DNA of 35,371 bases from Moorena bouillonii PNG. GTDB lineage: Bacteria; Cyanobacteriota; Cyanobacteriia; Cyanobacteriales; Coleofasciculaceae. The stretch lies in NCBI RefSeq assembly GCF_001942495.1, contig NZ_MKZS01000001.1, positions 4,727,035 through 4,762,405 of the forward strand, written 5' to 3'. Both the position numbers and the translations under genes were made by a program. The notes under the pieces are model-generated. The model was given only the letters and a program-made list of their open reading frames with translations. It made no database searches and was not told the DNA's origin. Shown piece by piece: positions 33,400 through 35,371 of this stretch (the stretch's first letter is position 1; each line of letters starts with the position of its first letter).

Positions 33400-34803
33400 T
33401 TGACCAACGTGGCACAGGTTATTCTGGAAAACGTTTTTAAAAGTGTTCCCGCCCGCAAAGGGGATACTGTTGTTGCACCAGTAACAACGGAACCTAAGGT
33501 GACAAACAACGAAGAGTCACCAAGCCTTGAAGGAGAAAAATCTGCACAGACACCTAAAACCCTTAATATCTTGCGGCGCATAAATCTGGAAGTCAACGAT
33601 GGCGAGTTTATGGTGCTGGTTGGTCCTTCAGGCTGTGGCAAAAGTACTCTATTGCGGATCATTGCTGGACTAGAGGAATTGACTGCGGGCAAAATTTGGG
33701 TGGGGAACAGACAAGTCAATGACTTACCACCCAAAGAACGAGACATCGCTATGGTGTTTCAAAATTATGCCCTTTATCCCCATCTGAGTGTCTATGAAAA
33801 CATTGCCTTTGGACTCAGACGAACTGGCTATGGGCAATTCAAGATGCCAGAAGACTCTAATGGGAACTCTAAGAGTGTGCATTGGGGAAAGAATCTGCCA
33901 CCCCAAGTCAAGCAAGGGCTTGTGGCTACAGGCATGATGAATGGGGAAGTTCGCTCGAATCTGGAAAATGTGTTAACCACAATGACGCGATCGCTTCCTC
34001 GGGAATTGCGATACCTGTCCGAACGAGAGAAAAAGATTGACCAGCAGGTTCGCAAAGTAGCTAAGTTGCTACAAGTAGAACACTTGCTGAATCGATTGCC
34101 AAAGCAGCTGTCTGGGGGACAAAAACAACGGATTGCTCTGGGACGGGCAATTTCCCGTAATCCCCAGGTGTTTTTAATGGATGAACCCCTCTCTAATTTG
34201 GATGCTAAACTCCGGGCAGAGACTCGCAGCCAAATTGTGAAACTACAGCGGCAGTTGGGTACAACTACGATCTACGTCACCCACGACCAAACGGAAGCGA
34301 TGACTATGGGGGATCGGATCGCGGTTATGAAAGACGGTCGCATCCAACAGATTGCTGCCCCTCTGGAAATATATAATCAACCCGCTAACCGGTTTGTGGC
34401 CGAATTCATTGGTTCACCACCGATGAATTTTATCCCGGTTCAGGTGAAAGCCCCTCGGGTAGTGTGTAATTCTCAGTTCCGCCTGACCCTTCCAGAAGTT
34501 TGGGAACCGATACTGCACCAGTATGATGGTCAATCCTTAACCTTAGGAGTTCGTCCGGAACATATGAGTATCAGTGCTCCTGCCCCCAAAAACTTGGTGG
34601 TTAGCGTTGATCTAGTGGAAGCTCTAGGGAACGATACTTATCTATCCGTCAGTATCCCTGAAGACTCTAGCCCTCTTCAGGTCAGAGTGCCACCAGATAA
34701 AATTGTCAGAATAGGTGACGAAATTTGGCTGTCTATAGACCCAGAGAAGATTCATTTATTTAATCCCAATGATGGGATGGCAATTCCTAAGTCTGATAGC
34801 TAA
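33400..34803 (+). CDS. MalK/UgpC-type ABC ATPase with two insertions
   Basis: The 467-residue protein is a sugar-type ABC ATPase with a C-terminal TOBE domain. It shows Walker A GPSGCGKST (75-83), Q-loop VFQNYALYPH (Q121), signature LSGGQ (237-241), Walker B FLMDEP and the switch THD. E. coli MalK (about 370 aa) has Walker A at 36, Q at 82 and LSGGQ at 134. Here about 39 residues are extra at the N-terminus (GDTVVAPVTTEPKV...) and about 64 in the helical domain between Q-loop and signature. Initiation is TTG 33400 or GTG 33409. It probably serves sugar or polyol uptake, with a permease elsewhere. It lies 25 bp after the DMT gene. Confidence 0.88.
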   Translation: MTNVAQVILENVFKSVPARKGDTVVAPVTTEPKVTNNEESPSLEGEKSAQTPKTLNILRRINLEVNDGEFMVLVGPSGCGKSTLLRIIAGLEELTAGKIWVGNRQVNDLPPKERDIAMVFQNYALYPHLSVYENIAFGLRRTGYGQFKMPEDSNGNSKSVHWGKNLPPQVKQGLVATGMMNGEVRSNLENVLTTMTRSLPRELRYLSEREKKIDQQVRKVAKLLQVEHLLNRLPKQLSGGQKQRIALGRAISRNPQVFLMDEPLSNLDAKLRAETRSQIVKLQRQLGTTTIYVTHDQTEAMTMGDRIAVMKDGRIQQIAAPLEIYNQPANRFVAEFIGSPPMNFIPVQVKAPRVVCNSQFRLTLPEVWEPILHQYDGQSLTLGVRPEHMSISAPAPKNLVVSVDLVEALGNDTYLSVSIPEDSSPLQVRVPPDKIVRIGDEIWLSIDPEKIHLFNPNDGMAIPKSDS

Positions 34804-34914
34804 GCTATCAGCGGTCAGTAATCAGTAATCAGTAATCAGCGATCAGCTATTAGCTTATGGGTTAGGTCACAGGCTAGAAGCCTGTGCCACAGTTGACCAC
34901 TGACAGCTGAATGC
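34804..34914. repeat. STRR array and hairpin after the MalK-type gene
   Basis: TAATCAG/ATCAGTA units at 34805-34855 are followed by a perfect hairpin CACAGGCT-aga-AGCCTGTG at 34868-34886. There is no T-run, so it is not a canonical terminator. The same GCCTGTGCCAC word occurs near 28785. Confidence 0.65.
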
Positions 34915-34969
34915 TTACCAAGCCGTAGACTAGATTTTGCCCTAGTTGTCGGAAACTTCTGCTATCGAA

Positions 34970-35215
34970 GGCAGAGAAATTGATCCAAACAGGATTATAA
35001 CGTTAGTTCCTGATTCGGATCCCCCTAAATCCCCCTTAGTAAGGGGGACTTTTGCGTGGCATTTCCTCCTTTTTTAAGGGGGAATTTTGCAAGGCAGAGG
35101 AATTGATCTAAACAGGATTATAACGTTAATCCCTGATTCGGATCCCCCTAAATCCCCCTTAGTAAGGGGGACTTTTGGGTTTAATTTCCTCCTTTTATAA
35201 GGGGGAATTTTGTGT
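34970..35215. repeat. Two tandem 123-bp repeats
   Basis: Copies at 34970-35092 and 35093-35215 start GGCAGAGAAATTGATC and GGCAGAGGAATTGATC and remain nearly identical. Both include CCCCCTAAATCCCCCTTAGT and the matching AAGGGGGACTTTT. The latter pair folds as a hairpin and belongs to a dispersed cyanobacterial repeat. Confidence 0.9.
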
Positions 35216-35235
35216 GGAATTCTCTCCTGTTCTGA

Positions 35236-35345
35236 CGACTCCCGATTCCCGACTCCCGATTCCCGATTCCCGACTCCCGATTCCCGACTCACTACTCCCT
35301 ACTCCCTACTCCCTACCTCACAAGGGTAGGTTTTTTACAATTAGG
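35236..35345. repeat. Heptamer array and poly-T at the window end
   Basis: Units of gattccc and gactccc (35236-35290) and ctccctact (35290-35317) form an STRR array. AAGGGTAGGTTTTTTAC near 35324 recurs near 21354. I see no gene to 35371. Confidence 0.8.
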
Positions 35346-35371
35346 AAGAGTCAGAAACAGCGAAAGAGCTA

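Overview
The window looks like chromosomal DNA from a filamentous cyanobacterium. About twenty copies of the HIP1 octamer GCGATCGC are scattered through it. It also carries a ferredoxin-dependent sulfite reductase, a group 2 sigma-70 factor, an Slr2103-like acyltransferase and several Uma2 (DUF820) proteins. Nearly every gene gap holds heptameric or octameric short tandem repeats (STRR-like) or GC-rich palindromic elements. That repeat load suggests a large-genome Moorena/Lyngbya-type strain, which is an inference.

Layout. 1-3081 (minus): a NACHT-type STAND NTPase ending in at least 17 31-residue HEAT repeats in perfect 93-bp register, cut by the window edge. 3.1-6.4 kb: a small unknown protein, an FbpC/FutC-type ABC ATPase and a four-helix SLATT/DUF4231 membrane protein. 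6.6-8.4 kb: an IS200/IS605-type element with a divergent small ribbon-helix-helix (RHH) gene, an apparently intact TnpB and a right-end hairpin of the omega-RNA type. 8.5-19.4 kb: mostly housekeeping genes, namely NAD kinase, an M48 membrane peptidase with a repeat-rich tail, a DM13 secreted protein, coaE, sulfite reductase, a putative outer-membrane barrel protein and recJ. 19.6-25.2 kb: an accessory block with one PD-(D/E)XK-like protein, three Uma2 proteins, a DUF29-like protein, a 54-residue RHH protein and a 330-residue HTH-like protein of unknown role. 25.2-35.4 kb: long repeat-rich gaps around a small conserved protein, the acyltransferase, a secreted protein, the sigma factor with a clear terminator, a possible structured RNA, a ferredoxin, cobO, a DMT transporter and a MalK-type ATPase with two insertions.

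Genes mostly stand alone, so there are few operon inferences. The strongest unusual points are: (1) palindromic repeat elements lying in frame inside coaE and recJ, with identical or near-identical copies elsewhere in the window; (2) an RHH-like DNA-binding tail on sulfite reductase; (3) the NACHT-HEAT gene, whose repeats are being homogenised; (4) the TnpB element with an RHH partner; and (5) a perfect 57-bp palindrome and a possible structured RNA near 30.4-30.8 kb.
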